59,501 nt of DNA. It comes from Clostridia bacterium (lineage in GTDB: Bacteria; Bacillota; Clostridia; UMGS1810). The stretch spans positions 1-59,501 of the forward strand of contig JAGATB010000028.1 in NCBI GenBank assembly GCA_017621495.1. Reading direction: 5' to 3'. The translations under genes and the position numbers were made by a program. Every line of letters begins with the position of its first letter. Position 1 is the first letter of the stretch. The notes below the pieces were generated by a model that saw only the letters and a list, made by a program, of their open reading frames with translations, made no database searches and was not told where the DNA came from. This document shows positions 45,440 to 54,581 of the stretch, piece after piece.

Positions 45440-46017
45440 AAAGCACCGCCTAACGCCTTAATTGAGGAATATATATGACAAGCGGCATCGGCTAATTCTT
45501 CCTGATTAAGCTTTCTGCCTGTATAGCCGGACATATCCACCGGCTTGCCAACTGTGATTGATACCTTAGAAAAGGGCTTGTATGACGCATCTATATGTAC
45601 CGGTATAACGGGGACATCTGCCTTGGCAGCTATGAGCGCCACACCGGGCTTGGGCTGTGCATCGGGGTGTTTCTTTTCTCTGGTGCCTGTGGGGAATATA
45701 CCCAATACCTCTCCGTCTTTGAGTGCTCTGAGTGAAGCCTTGACAGCTCCTATATCACCGCTGCCTCTCTTTACGGGTATGATATTTATAGACTTAAGAT
45801 ACCACCCTACAACCGGTATTTTAAAAAGCTCCTGCTTAGCTATAAAACGTACCGGACGCTCCATGGCACAACCGAGAACAACCGGATCGAAATTACTGAT
45901 ATGATTACTGCACAGTATGCAGCCGCCCTCTTGGGGCATATTCTCTGCAGATGTGACCTTGATGGTGAACACCTTGGTAATATACCACTTAACTATTGAG
46001 CTGATTAAATTCATCAC
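45436..46017 (-). CDS. plsC: 1-acyl-sn-glycerol-3-phosphate acyltransferase
   Basis: It makes phosphatidic acid at the membrane. The 193-residue protein has the acyltransferase motifs H39-x4-D44 (NHISNFDPV), FPTGTREKKHP in place of the FPEGTRS box, and a hydrophobic N-terminal segment. It overlaps cmk by 4 nt upstream and ispH/rpsA by 4 nt downstream. The cmk-plsC-ispH/rpsA order is a common clostridial operon. Confidence 0.94.
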   Translation of the reverse strand: MMNLISSIVKWYITKVFTIKVTSAENMPQEGGCILCSNHISNFDPVVLGCAMERPVRFIAKQELFKIPVVGWYLKSINIIPVKRGSGDIGAVKASLRALKDGEVLGIFPTGTREKKHPDAQPKPGVALIAAKADVPVIPVHIDASYKPFSKVSITVGKPVDMSGYTGRKLNQEELADAACHIYSSIKALGGAL

Positions 46018-46691
46018 TTATCGCCAACCTTGTCTGCAATAATGTTTTTTATTTTTGCAACAGACTCATCAAAGCTTAAGTCACTTGTGTCTACAAGGAT
46101 GGCATCGTCCGCCTGTTTAAGGGGAGCACAAGCTCTTGTGGAATCGTTGTTATCTCTTTTTATCATGTCACTTAACACATCTTCAAAAGTGACATCCTCA
46201 CCCTTTAATATAAGCTCATCATAACGGCGCTTAGCTCTTGCCTCCGCTGATGCGGTAAGGAAAATCTTGATATTTGCAAACGGAAGCACCACAGTGCCTA
46301 TATCTCTGCCGTCCATAAGGCAATTGTTATCAGAAGCAAGTGAGCGCTGACTCTGTAAAAGCCATGCTCTTACCTCAGGAATTGCCGCTATGGCAGAAGC
46401 CCCTGCGGAAACCTCGGGAGTACGGATATAATCTGTAATGTCACTGCCGTCACATAGCATATGCTGAGTACCGCCTATATATTTAATATCCAATGCGGTA
46501 TCATCAAGCATGGATATCACCCTCATGGGCTCGTCCGAAATACTTATGCCTCCGGTAATTGCCTTATACGCCAAAGAGCGATACATGGCACCGGTATCTA
46601 TGTACATATAGCCCAAATCTGCGGCAACCTTCCTGGCGATGGTACTCTTGCCTGCACCTGCAGGGCCGTCAATAGCGACATTTATCATCAC
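46014..46691 (-). CDS. cmk: Cytidylate kinase
   Basis: It phosphorylates CMP and dCMP. The 225-residue protein has the P-loop IDGPAGAGKSTIARKVA (about 7–23), DTGAMYRSLAYKAI, and GRDIGTVVLPFANIKIFLTASAEARAKRRYDEL. Two adjacent ATGs are possible starts, with a GGGG site upstream. A TATAAT at 46717–46722 marks the likely promoter region. It is the first gene of the operon. Confidence 0.96.
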   Translation of the reverse strand: MMINVAIDGPAGAGKSTIARKVAADLGYMYIDTGAMYRSLAYKAITGGISISDEPMRVISMLDDTALDIKYIGGTQHMLCDGSDITDYIRTPEVSAGASAIAAIPEVRAWLLQSQRSLASDNNCLMDGRDIGTVVLPFANIKIFLTASAEARAKRRYDELILKGEDVTFEDVLSDMIKRDNNDSTRACAPLKQADDAILVDTSDLSFDESVAKIKNIIADKVGDK

Positions 46692-46792
46692 GTTTACCCC
46701 TTTTTACACAAATACTATTATAGTATACACTAAAATTTTAATTTATACAACATATTTTTTCAGTTTTTTTAAAATTGTAATTTTTTTGTAAT

Positions 46793-47704
46793 CTAAGAAT
46801 TGAATTTATTATCAAGTACACTCAAGGCATCTATGAACTTGCGGGTGTATTCTGTTATCTTCTTATCATTTCTCATTATATAGCCTATGACGTATTCTCC
46901 GGAGCTTAAGAGCGGTATGGAGAGTAGATTGCCTCCGGCAAGGATGGAATGGTTCATAGTACCCGTACCTATGGTATAGCAATCGGTGATGAGAAGTAAA
47001 TTCATGAGTGTAGCCCTGTCTGTAATACGTACATTCTTATCACAGGATATCTTGGCAGAAAACTCCTCTGTAAACATGGAAGCACCGTAATCACCCTGCT
47101 CATACGTAATATAAGGATAGTTGGCAAGGTCAGCAAATGTGATTTCCTCTTTATGGGACAAGGGATGAGTTTTCCTTATGTACACATGAAATGGTGTTCT
47201 GAAAAGCATATGAAATCCGATTTGCTTTTTGCTTAAGAAACGCTCCATCAAGTCCATATCGGAATCCTTAATGGCAAGTATGCCGATATCGGAAAATGAC
47301 ATCTCCACATCATTTATGACATTAAAGGTCTCAACCTCTCTTAAGGAAAAATCAAAATCCTCCTCAGTGATTTCATTTAAGAAGCTTCCGAAAATCTCAG
47401 CGGCAAAATCATAGTGCTGTGTGGATACGGATATACGCTTTATTTCATTTGCCGCAGAGTACCTCTCAGTAATATAATCAGCCTGCTCTACAAGCTGTTT
47501 GGCGTATCTTACAAATTCAGCACCGTCATTTGTAAGATACACACCTTTATTGGAACGCTCAAAAATTTTTATATTGAGCTCTGTTTCTATAGATTTTACT
47601 GCACTGGAAATACTGGTCTGAGCAACGAAAAGCGATTTAGCTGCTTCGTTAAAGGAACCTTTATTAACTATTTCCAAGATATATTTGCACTGTTGAAGTG
47701 TCAT
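46793..47704 (-). CDS. LysR family transcriptional regulator
   Basis: A 303-residue regulator with the N-terminal winged HTH (about 1–60; GSFNEAAKSLFVAQTSISSAVKSIETELNIKIFER) and a two-lobed periplasmic-binding-like effector domain (about 90–295). The ribosome site GGGGTGA overlaps the stop of the small two-TM gene, and the start is only 4 nt after it, so it is translated as the last gene of the germinant receptor operon. This is unusual for LysR proteins, which are normally divergent from targets. The effector is unknown. Confidence 0.9.
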   Translation of the reverse strand: MTLQQCKYILEIVNKGSFNEAAKSLFVAQTSISSAVKSIETELNIKIFERSNKGVYLTNDGAEFVRYAKQLVEQADYITERYSAANEIKRISVSTQHYDFAAEIFGSFLNEITEEDFDFSLREVETFNVINDVEMSFSDIGILAIKDSDMDLMERFLSKKQIGFHMLFRTPFHVYIRKTHPLSHKEEITFADLANYPYITYEQGDYGASMFTEEFSAKISCDKNVRITDRATLMNLLLITDCYTIGTGTMNHSILAGGNLLSIPLLSSGEYVIGYIMRNDKKITEYTRKFIDALSVLDNKFNS

Positions 47705-47708
47705 ACAA

Positions 47709-47876
47709 TCACCCCGATAAAAAAACTCCCGTCACTGCAAAGAATAAGACAGCCGTAAGCGATATCACACTCCAGGCAGCAAGGTTGTTTTTGCTTTTAA
47801 ATTCATATACAATATAACTTATATTATACACCAAAATCCAAATATACGCAAGTAAAATTAATAATTTATACACCAT
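47709..47876 (-). CDS. Small two-TM protein, candidate germinant receptor D subunit
   Basis: A 55-residue protein that is short enough to be missed by usual ORF cut-offs. The ATG at 47876 overlaps the gerAC stop (TAATG), so it is translationally coupled. It has two hydrophobic segments (about residues 4–22 and 34–53) joined by a short charged loop (YEFKSKNN). In Bacillus, some ger operons have an extra small two-TM protein, called the D subunit, that modulates germination; position, size and topology fit. No sequence motif confirms it. Confidence 0.6.
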   Translation of the reverse strand: MVYKLLILLAYIWILVYNISYIVYEFKSKNNLAAWSVISLTAVLFFAVTGVFLSG

Positions 47877-48904
47877 TATTTTAAGTCTCCGGATACAAGA
47901 TTCACTTTAACATCAAACTCTGCATTTTTAAGCAGCTGCTCCCAGTCGTATTTGTCGTAGCTTTTTTGCAGATAAAACATTCTCTTGGCAGCTGACTTGA
48001 CATCTATCACGTCGCATGCCTTTACAGCAGCGGATTTGAGAAATCTCTCTATATCTGCCGAGGCAGATTTACTGTCAAGCTCTCCGTCTGCCTTTACATA
48101 CAGCTGTGCATCTACTGCTGCGATGTCGTCTTTGATATTGATTTTAATATCCGGTGTTTTGGTGCTTTTGAGTCTGATGCCCTTATAATTTACTGTCTTG
48201 GTGCCCAGAAATAAACCTATCACCCAATTATCGGTGAATTCAGCAATAAATCTGCCCTTGGATATAAGTGCACTGCCGATTACAAATGACTTATCCTCCG
48301 ATATATTCTCTTCCTGTGATTTTGCGGTAATCACAGGTGCCAGGGTCTGCGTACCGCAGTGATATGAATTGGTGAAATCGCACATCCTGAGACTTGATAC
48401 ATATCCCTTGGTCTTTTGGAAGATATTTTGGAAATACCTTTCGGGATTGGACTCAAGCTCCGGCTTTAAATTTTTAAGATATACGGAAGGATTGGTATCG
48501 CTGATTGCTATAAGTGCCTGAGGGCGTACGGAGGCAGTTTTTTCAAAGTAACTGACATCGTCATACATATCGCTGTATGCACTTTCCTTGGAAAACAAGA
48601 TAGCAGACAAATGTGAGAAGCTCAACCTTTTGCTGAGCTTGCGATTGATATGCTCCACAGCGGACTTTATATCACTGCTCACCTGAGAAAAGCACTTCAT
48701 GGAGGCACCGTCTCCCTTGCTGTCCGAAGAATATCCGCTTGTATCTGCTACAGCAAAGGTATAGCGGCTAAGCTCGGATGCCTCAGCCACTTCTATACCT
48801 ACAGCCATTACTGTAGCCAAGGTATCTATCTCCTCGTTATCATAACAACCGGTGAGACCCATCATCGAAGCAATCGTTACAGCAATTATAAATTTTTTAA
48901 TCAT
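47876..48904 (-). CDS. gerAC: Spore germinant receptor C subunit (Ger(x)C lipoprotein)
   Basis: A 342-residue lipoprotein of the inner spore membrane. The signal peptide ends in LTGC with Cys20, followed by the family hallmark YDNEEIDTLATVMAVGIE. A Ger(x)C C-terminal domain includes KTASVRPQALIAIS and GLFLGTKTVNYKGIRL. GGAGG is 6 nt before the ATG, and the start overlaps gerAB by 8 nt. With GerAA and GerAB it forms the nutrient receptor. Confidence 0.92.
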   Translation of the reverse strand: MIKKFIIAVTIASMMGLTGCYDNEEIDTLATVMAVGIEVAEASELSRYTFAVADTSGYSSDSKGDGASMKCFSQVSSDIKSAVEHINRKLSKRLSFSHLSAILFSKESAYSDMYDDVSYFEKTASVRPQALIAISDTNPSVYLKNLKPELESNPERYFQNIFQKTKGYVSSLRMCDFTNSYHCGTQTLAPVITAKSQEENISEDKSFVIGSALISKGRFIAEFTDNWVIGLFLGTKTVNYKGIRLKSTKTPDIKINIKDDIAAVDAQLYVKADGELDSKSASADIERFLKSAAVKACDVIDVKSAAKRMFYLQKSYDKYDWEQLLKNAEFDVKVNLVSGDLK

Positions 48905-49946
48905 TCTTCTTCCTCCATGACTTCTTAAATTTGTACAGAACTGCAGTTAAAGGCATTACGCCAAAAGCAAACGCAGGCAAAATTACATTGACTGCCTTTT
49001 CACTAACAAAGCCCGTGAGGGTAATGAGAAACACGAGAAACACAAATGCCGGTGATACTGCCCTCGGGTCACTTAGGTTGAAAAGCCTGGCAAATATAAT
49101 TACAGCGAAAAGCGTAAGGGCACTTACGGATATGAACCCCAGAAACATCCACATAAGAAACACAAGTCCGTCAAGTCTCTGAAGAACGACCGTATAATTG
49201 GCAAGGGATGCCAATCTGTAAAGCGGATAGGTATACTTCTCCGATACGGGATAAGGTACACACAGTGTGTAAAAAAGTGTGAGTACCGCAGTAATTACAC
49301 CGGCACCAATGACCGCTTTTGAAGCTGTAAAAGCCGACCTGCGACGATTTCTGATATATCCGGATATGATATAAAAATATACCACATCACCGAATACATA
49401 CAGCATATTGAGCACATTTACTACCCTGCCCTTGCCCAGCACGGGGCATATGTTGGTATAGCGAGCCTCAGAAAGTGATGAAAATACTATGATACCGGCA
49501 AAAACCAAAAATACTAATCCTGCGGCAAGTGCGTATCTCGTAATGGCTTCAAGGTTAAACAATACTGCCGAAAGCACGGATACACTAAAGAGAATAAGAA
49601 TAAATATCCTCGGTGTATCAGTGAGCACAAATTCGCTTATTGCACGGGAAAACAGCTCCATTTTTTGCGCACCGTTCATAAGGGTTACAGCAAGCAGCAC
49701 AAAGCCGAGAATAGATGTAAGAGCTTTGCCGTATACTGCGGTAAACACCTCAAACATATCTGTGTGTCTGATGAGCAGGTTTACAACCAAGGTAGCAAGC
49801 AGTGCAATCAAAAGACCGCAAATACAATTTATAAATGCCGCAGTACCCGAATTTGACACAAAAACCGCAATGTCGCCAAGCGTCACTGTAGACAGCATGA
49901 GTAGAATCAGGAGCCATTTGGTCTCCTTTGCTCCGATTTTTTCCAA
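48897..49946 (-). CDS. gerAB: Spore germinant receptor B subunit (GerAB/endospore germination permease)
   Basis: A 349-residue polytopic membrane protein of the amino acid–polyamine–organocation superfamily, with about ten hydrophobic segments. It is thought to bind the germinant. I prefer the TTG at 49946, because GGAGGG lies 7 nt upstream and the gene then starts 2 nt after the gerAA stop. An in-frame ATG five codons earlier (49961) would overlap gerAA but has no ribosome site. It is flanked by gerAA and gerAC. Confidence 0.9.
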   Translation of the reverse strand: MEKIGAKETKWLLILLMLSTVTLGDIAVFVSNSGTAAFINCICGLLIALLATLVVNLLIRHTDMFEVFTAVYGKALTSILGFVLLAVTLMNGAQKMELFSRAISEFVLTDTPRIFILILFSVSVLSAVLFNLEAITRYALAAGLVFLVFAGIIVFSSLSEARYTNICPVLGKGRVVNVLNMLYVFGDVVYFYIISGYIRNRRRSAFTASKAVIGAGVITAVLTLFYTLCVPYPVSEKYTYPLYRLASLANYTVVLQRLDGLVFLMWMFLGFISVSALTLFAVIIFARLFNLSDPRAVSPAFVFLVFLITLTGFVSEKAVNVILPAFAFGVMPLTAVLYKFKKSWRKKND

Positions 49947-49948
49947 AA

Positions 49949-51535
49949 TTATTCCCTCCATTTACGGCTGATTTTTGCCTTTTTATACATATCCTTGGGT
50001 TTGAGATACTCCTCTCTGGTGGTGCCTCTTTTCCAAATCGGCGCTCCGAAAATAAGGTTAACACGGTTTCTTGCAGCAGCAGGAGTAAGCGGAGAAAGGA
50101 AAGGAACACCGAAGGATTTGGTACCTATGCCCATAACAGTATTTATAAAAAACACTACAGCTACTCCGTACAAACCGGCAACAGCACCGCCCAGAATATA
50201 CAGAAACCTGGAAAATCTGAAGGCAAATGCCAAAGAGTAAGACGGCACGGTAAAGGATGCTATACCCGTAACAGCCACTATAATAATCATAATGGGGCTT
50301 ACCAGATTGGCTTCTACCGCAGCCTGCCCCACTATAAGACCGCCCACTATACCCAAGGTAGAGCCTATAGGTCCGGGTACTCTTATACCGGCTTCCTTGA
50401 TAAGCTCAAAGGCTACCTCCATAAGTATGAGCTCCATAAGTGCTCCGAAAGGAACCAAAGCCCTGGAGGATGAGACCGTAAGCAGTATATTCGTAAGAAG
50501 CAGCTCGGGATGAAAGTTTAACACTGAAGCGAAAACCGCCGGGAAAAGCAATGATAAAAATACCGCTATATATCTTAAGAACCTTATAAATACCGAATAC
50601 GGATACCTCAGATACTCATCTTCTGCAGAGGTTATAAGGTCAAAAAATGTAGCCGGCATTATGAGCACATGGGAGCTGCCGTTGAGTACAAATGCTACCC
50701 TGCCCTCGGTGAGAGCTTTGCATACTCTGTCCGGTCGCTCGGTTGTGACCATCTGCGGCACAGGCAGAAATGAAGCCTCCTCTATATATTGCTCTACATC
50801 CAGTGAAGACAGTACATATTCTGCATCTATTAAAGAAATACGTTTCTTCACTTCAGCTACCAGGCTTTCATTGGCTACGTTTTTTAAATACGCTATGGCT
50901 CCCGGAGATTTGCTGGTTTTGCCTACGGGGATATTCTCCATGACCAAATCGGGAGTGTTTAGTGTTTTGCGGATAAGGGCGGTATTGCATCTGAGGACTT
51001 CATTGAAGCCCTCGTGAGGTCCTTGTATGACTGCTTCGTTTTCCGGGTTGCCGACACTGCGGTGCTCCCAGGATTTGACATCCATGGTAAATCCGCATTT
51101 AAGGGTATCTATAAAGAGTACTGCATTGCCTATATTTACCGTGAGGAGTAATTCATGTATGTTATCATTCTTTTTGACTTGTGTGTGAGTTATAAGCCCG
51201 GTTTCCACCAGATTTTCCAATCCGTCTTTATCGGTGGAATTATTAAGCAGCATCAGAGGCTTCAATATAAATTCATCTATGGATACCGCATTGGATAGTC
51301 CCTCTACACATATAATAAAAGCACGATAGCTCGTATTTAGCAATTGCACGGTAAACTCACGTGTAACTATATCTCCGTTTTGCGGCAAGGAAAACAGCTC
51401 CCTGATGTATGCGATATTTACATCCAAATCCCCGCTGACATGATTCATAACCTCTCGGGGTGCACTTTTTGACGGCGGCTCTATATCAAAATTATACGGT
51501 TTGTTATTCTCGTTATAAAAAAACAGATTTTTCAT
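49949..51535 (-). CDS. gerAA: Spore germinant receptor A subunit (GerAA/SpoVAF family)
   Basis: A 528-residue protein with a large soluble N-terminal domain (about 1–270) and a C-terminal membrane part with several helices. Hallmarks are EGLSNAVSIDEFILKPLM, CVEG-type segments, GRVAFVLNGSSHVLIMPATFFDLI, and GPIGSTLGIVGGLIVGQAAVEANLVSP. GGAGGG is 5 nt before the ATG at 51535. It starts the gerAA-AB-AC operon. Sigma-G control is expected, but I found no well-spaced sigma-G promoter. Confidence 0.93.
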   Translation of the reverse strand: MKNLFFYNENNKPYNFDIEPPSKSAPREVMNHVSGDLDVNIAYIRELFSLPQNGDIVTREFTVQLLNTSYRAFIICVEGLSNAVSIDEFILKPLMLLNNSTDKDGLENLVETGLITHTQVKKNDNIHELLLTVNIGNAVLFIDTLKCGFTMDVKSWEHRSVGNPENEAVIQGPHEGFNEVLRCNTALIRKTLNTPDLVMENIPVGKTSKSPGAIAYLKNVANESLVAEVKKRISLIDAEYVLSSLDVEQYIEEASFLPVPQMVTTERPDRVCKALTEGRVAFVLNGSSHVLIMPATFFDLITSAEDEYLRYPYSVFIRFLRYIAVFLSLLFPAVFASVLNFHPELLLTNILLTVSSSRALVPFGALMELILMEVAFELIKEAGIRVPGPIGSTLGIVGGLIVGQAAVEANLVSPIMIIIVAVTGIASFTVPSYSLAFAFRFSRFLYILGGAVAGLYGVAVVFFINTVMGIGTKSFGVPFLSPLTPAAARNRVNLIFGAPIWKRGTTREEYLKPKDMYKKAKISRKWRE

Positions 51536-51630
51536 ATATTCCCTCCCGGGATTATGTTTAACATAGAACAAAAAAATATTCACTGTATAAAATTCACCTT
51601 TAGGGAGATAATTGGATTGAGGTGATTTGT

Positions 51631-51894
51631 GTGTCGGATAATATTGAAAAAATAAAATTAAGTATCAAAAAACATTTGGGTACAAAGTGTTGTGTGCTTT
51701 CAAAGCAAGGAAGGAAGAAGGTGCTTTTTGATAACTGCATCATAGACTCGGTGTACCCGGAAATCTTTGTAGTAAAGCATACAGATGCAAAAACCCTGAA
51801 AAGCAAAAGCCTGGCATTTTCTTATACGGATATTCTCACCAAAACAGTTTTTCTCTCAAAATCAAAAATTACCGAAGATGAAATGGGTGCATAA
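51631..51894 (+). CDS. veg: Veg family protein
   Basis: An 87-residue protein with the Veg pattern: an N-terminal helix (IEKIKLSIKKHLG), a central strand pair (KQGRKKVLFDNCIIDSVYPEIFVV, where GRKK and YPxxFVV are hallmarks) and SYTDILTKTVFL. Veg affects biofilm and sporulation-related gene expression in Bacillus. A GTG at 51631 with GAGGTG 6 nt upstream is preferred to the GTG three codons earlier, which overlaps that site. It is divergent from gerAA. Confidence 0.8.
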   Translation: MSDNIEKIKLSIKKHLGTKCCVLSKQGRKKVLFDNCIIDSVYPEIFVVKHTDAKTLKSKSLAFSYTDILTKTVFLSKSKITEDEMGA

Positions 51895-51979
51895 TATACA
51901 TCCTTGCCAATAAAATCATGTAATATATACAATGTTTGGAAAATGTTTTAAAAAAATTGCACAAATTTTAATAATCATC

Positions 51980-52008
51980 TTGAAGAATTATAAATAGTAT
52001 TGTATAAT
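51980..52008 (+). promoter_or_regulatory. Promoter of the small P-loop protein gene
   Basis: TTGAAG (51980–51985) and TATAAT (52003–52008) are 17 nt apart, about 50 nt before the ATG. Confidence 0.7.
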
Positions 52009-52056
52009 ATACTTACAAGTATTATATATACAATATATTTTAAGGAGGAATTTGGG

Positions 52057-52464
52057 ATGATAAAATTAGTTGTTGGCAAGAAGGGTTCCGGTAAAACAAA
52101 GACTATGCTGGATGCTATAGCACAGGCTGTGGAGACCGAGAACGGCAATGTAATCTTTGTGTGTAATTCTGCAAGACATATGCTTGAGGTAACACACGCT
52201 GCAAGGCTTGTAGATGTTTCCAATGCCGATACGGAGACTTTCAGACTGTTTAAAGCTTTCATTATGGGGATGTTGTCCCAGAATTATGATATCTCACATA
52301 TCTTCATTGACAGTTTATTTAAAATTGTACCTGATGACGAGGACGGACTTGCGGACTTTATCGAAAAGCTTGTTTCAATAAGCGATGATGCAAATGTTAA
52401 GTTTACAATATGCATAAGTGCAGACAAAAACGAGCTGCCCGAATCTATCCATAAATACATTTAA
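52057..52464 (+). CDS. Small P-loop ATPase-like protein
   Basis: A 135-residue protein with a Walker A at residues 7–14 (GKKGSGKT) and a likely Walker B in ISHIFIDSLFKI (about 82–93). It is too short for a complete AAA+ or RecA-type motor. AAGGAGG is 8 nt before the ATG; translating from 52000 would add residues with no support. Similar short clostridial proteins are sometimes labelled PilT-like, but I see no such specific motif. It has its own promoter and terminator, so it is a monocistronic gene of unknown role. Confidence 0.75.
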   Translation: MIKLVVGKKGSGKTKTMLDAIAQAVETENGNVIFVCNSARHMLEVTHAARLVDVSNADTETFRLFKAFIMGMLSQNYDISHIFIDSLFKIVPDDEDGLADFIEKLVSISDDANVKFTICISADKNELPESIHKYI

Positions 52465-52477
52465 AACCAAGTAAACT

Positions 52478-52508
52478 CAGCCGTCTCACCATAAGGCGGC
52501 TGTTTTAT
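52478..52508 (+). terminator. Terminator of the small P-loop protein gene
   Basis: CAGCCGTCT (52478–52486) pairs with AGGCGGCTG (52494–52502) with one wobble, followed by TTTTATTG. Confidence 0.85.
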
Positions 52509-52539
52509 TGTAATTACATCCGTAAGAAAGGCAAAACAA

Positions 52540-53160
52540 ATGGCAAATGACAATATATATATATCCGTTGCCGGTGAGGCAACAGCAGAAATAACAGAAA
52601 AAAAATCCCGTTTCATAGCCAATATCCTCCATGTGGAGACCGAGAGCGAAGCGGCAGCGTTTATAGATAAAATAAAAAAACAGCACTATAACGCAAGGCA
52701 CAACGTATATGCGTATATTTTATCAAACGGAGTAAAAAAATATACAGATGACGGCGAGCCCTCAAAAACTGCCGGTTTGCCCATACTTGAAATGATGGAA
52801 AAGCAAGGTATAACCGATGTGGTGTGTGTTGTCACAAGATACTTCGGAGGTACTCTCCTGGGTACGGGAGGACTTGTGAGGGCATATACGGAAGCTGCCA
52901 AGGAGGGTGTAAGTGCTGCCGGTGTAGTTACCATGACAAAGTGTGAGCTTATGGAGCTTAGAGTACCCTACCCCAATCTGGGGTCTGTAGAATACCTGCT
53001 CAAAAGCATAGGTGCCAATTGTGAGGATAAAAACTATGCTCAGGACATAACACTTACAGTGAGCATTGAATGTGAAAAAGCCGACCGACTGCTCACCGGT
53101 ATCAAAAACGATTTTGCCAATGCCGTGCAGGTATACCCGAAAGGTCAGGTGTACAGATGA
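52540..53160 (+). CDS. yigZ: YigZ/IMPACT family protein
   Basis: A 206-residue UPF0029 protein. Residues 20–115 contain EKKSRFIANILHVETESEA, ARHNVYAYIL, DDGEPSKTAGLPILEMMEK and VTRYFGGTLLGTGGLVRAYTEAAK, the diagnostic core. A DUF1949 C-terminal domain follows. Family members resemble the eukaryotic translational regulator IMPACT; bacterial function is unclear. The stop overlaps the next gene's ATG (ATGA), so the penicillin-binding protein is coupled to it. Confidence 0.93.
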   Translation: MANDNIYISVAGEATAEITEKKSRFIANILHVETESEAAAFIDKIKKQHYNARHNVYAYILSNGVKKYTDDGEPSKTAGLPILEMMEKQGITDVVCVVTRYFGGTLLGTGGLVRAYTEAAKEGVSAAGVVTMTKCELMELRVPYPNLGSVEYLLKSIGANCEDKNYAQDITLTVSIECEKADRLLTGIKNDFANAVQVYPKGQVYR

Positions 53161-54572
53161 ATAACAAAAAAATTGCCCACATGCTTGCAGTGATAAGTGT
53201 GATGTTTCTGGCACTGATTGTATATATGACTGCATTTGATATGGTGCACCATGACAAGTATGCCTCCGACACATCAACCGACAGAGAAAAATACGTACGC
53301 AGAGGCACCATATATGACCGCAACAAGGTGGTACTCGCCGAAAGCACAGGCGAGCTTAATAATCAAGAAAGGCTATATCCCTACAAAAACAGATATGCAC
53401 ATATAATAGGCTTCAAATCCCGGCGGTATGGAGTAAGCGAAATAGAAAAAAGGTATAACAATGAACTGATGGGCAGCTCATCGGCACCGGTTACAGGCGA
53501 CCTGGTTACACTATACGAGGACATAAAGTCAATGTTTGACAAAAAAGAGGAACAGCAAGGTGCTGACATCACCCTCACTATAGACAACAATCTGCAAAAA
53601 GTATGCTATGACGCACTGGGAAGCTACAAGGGCGCAATAGTTGCCATGAATCCCAAAACCGGTGAGATATATGCCATGGTAAGTAAGCCGGATTTTGACC
53701 CTACACCCGACAACCTGGAAAAAAACTATGACAAAATAACGTCAATCGACAAATCCTTTGTGCGTAAATGCACCAACGAGACCTACTTCCCCGGCTCCAC
53801 CTTCAAGGTAATAACCACAGCCGCAATGATTGAAAACGGCATGGATGATTTTACTTTTGATGACACAGGTGAGCTCACTGTCAAAATCAAAAATTACGGT
53901 GAAGGCGAAGGGAAATTCCTGGGTGAAACAAATCTGGAAACCGGATTTAAAAATTCCAGTAATATATATTTCTCCGAAGCGGCAAATGAGCTCGGCAAAG
54001 AAGCACTGCTAAACACAGCAAGGGACTTTCTGTTTGAAGAAAGCATTGATTTTGATAAGCTGGGCATGGCAAAGAGCAAGCTTCCTGCTGAGGTAGCTTC
54101 ACCGGGCGATATAACAAACACGGCTCTGGGTCAAGGAGATGTACAGGCTTCTCCCCTTCATCTGGCAATGATAAGCTCGGCAATCGCCAACGATGGAGTG
54201 ATGATGCAGCCTTATGTAATAAAACAGATTTCCGGTGCGGCAGGCTTCAAAGCTAAGCCCAAGGAGCTGGCAGTCTGCATCAAAGGCTCAACCGCAGAAA
54301 GGCTCAAGGAGCTCATGAAGCTGTGTGTATCCCATGGTACAGGCACCGCCGCAGCAATATACGGCAAGGACGTTTGCGGCAAAACCGGCACTGCAGAAGT
54401 AGATGTGGAAAGAGGCATAGCCCATGCACTGTTTATAGGCTTTGCGCCATATGATGACCCTGAGATAGCAATCTGTGTAGTGGTGGAAAATCTTCCTCAC
54501 AAAAACACAGGCGGTACTGTAGCGGCTCCCATTGCACGTAAGGTATTGCAGAAATATTTTGAATTAAAATAA
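53157..54572 (+). CDS. Class B penicillin-binding protein (transpeptidase)
   Basis: A 471-residue cell wall transpeptidase with an N-terminal membrane anchor (about 8–26), a dimerisation region with RRGTIYDRN (49–57), and a penicillin-binding domain. Its catalytic motifs are S214-T-F-K217, S267-S-N269 and K409-T-G411. It lacks PASTA domains and is shorter than FtsI or SpoVD; it is close to the PbpA-type of actinobacteria and Clostridia. It probably works with a SEDS glycosyltransferase, which is not in the window. Translation is coupled to yigZ. The only candidate terminator is the hairpin before rubrerythrin. Confidence 0.92.
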   Translation: MNNKKIAHMLAVISVMFLALIVYMTAFDMVHHDKYASDTSTDREKYVRRGTIYDRNKVVLAESTGELNNQERLYPYKNRYAHIIGFKSRRYGVSEIEKRYNNELMGSSSAPVTGDLVTLYEDIKSMFDKKEEQQGADITLTIDNNLQKVCYDALGSYKGAIVAMNPKTGEIYAMVSKPDFDPTPDNLEKNYDKITSIDKSFVRKCTNETYFPGSTFKVITTAAMIENGMDDFTFDDTGELTVKIKNYGEGEGKFLGETNLETGFKNSSNIYFSEAANELGKEALLNTARDFLFEESIDFDKLGMAKSKLPAEVASPGDITNTALGQGDVQASPLHLAMISSAIANDGVMMQPYVIKQISGAAGFKAKPKELAVCIKGSTAERLKELMKLCVSHGTGTAAAIYGKDVCGKTGTAEVDVERGIAHALFIGFAPYDDPEIAICVVVENLPHKNTGGTVAAPIARKVLQKYFELK

Positions 54573-54581
54573 TTTAAGAAT

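Noticed and set aside
46793..47704. LysR gene as a divergent regulator of cmk
   Set aside because: It is co-directional with cmk-plsC-ispH and linked to the germination operon by a 4-nt gap; no divergent partner exists.
51541..51600. Sigma-G promoter of gerAA
   Set aside because: TGAATA and CATAATC are present upstream, but 20 nt apart instead of 17–18, so I do not call it.
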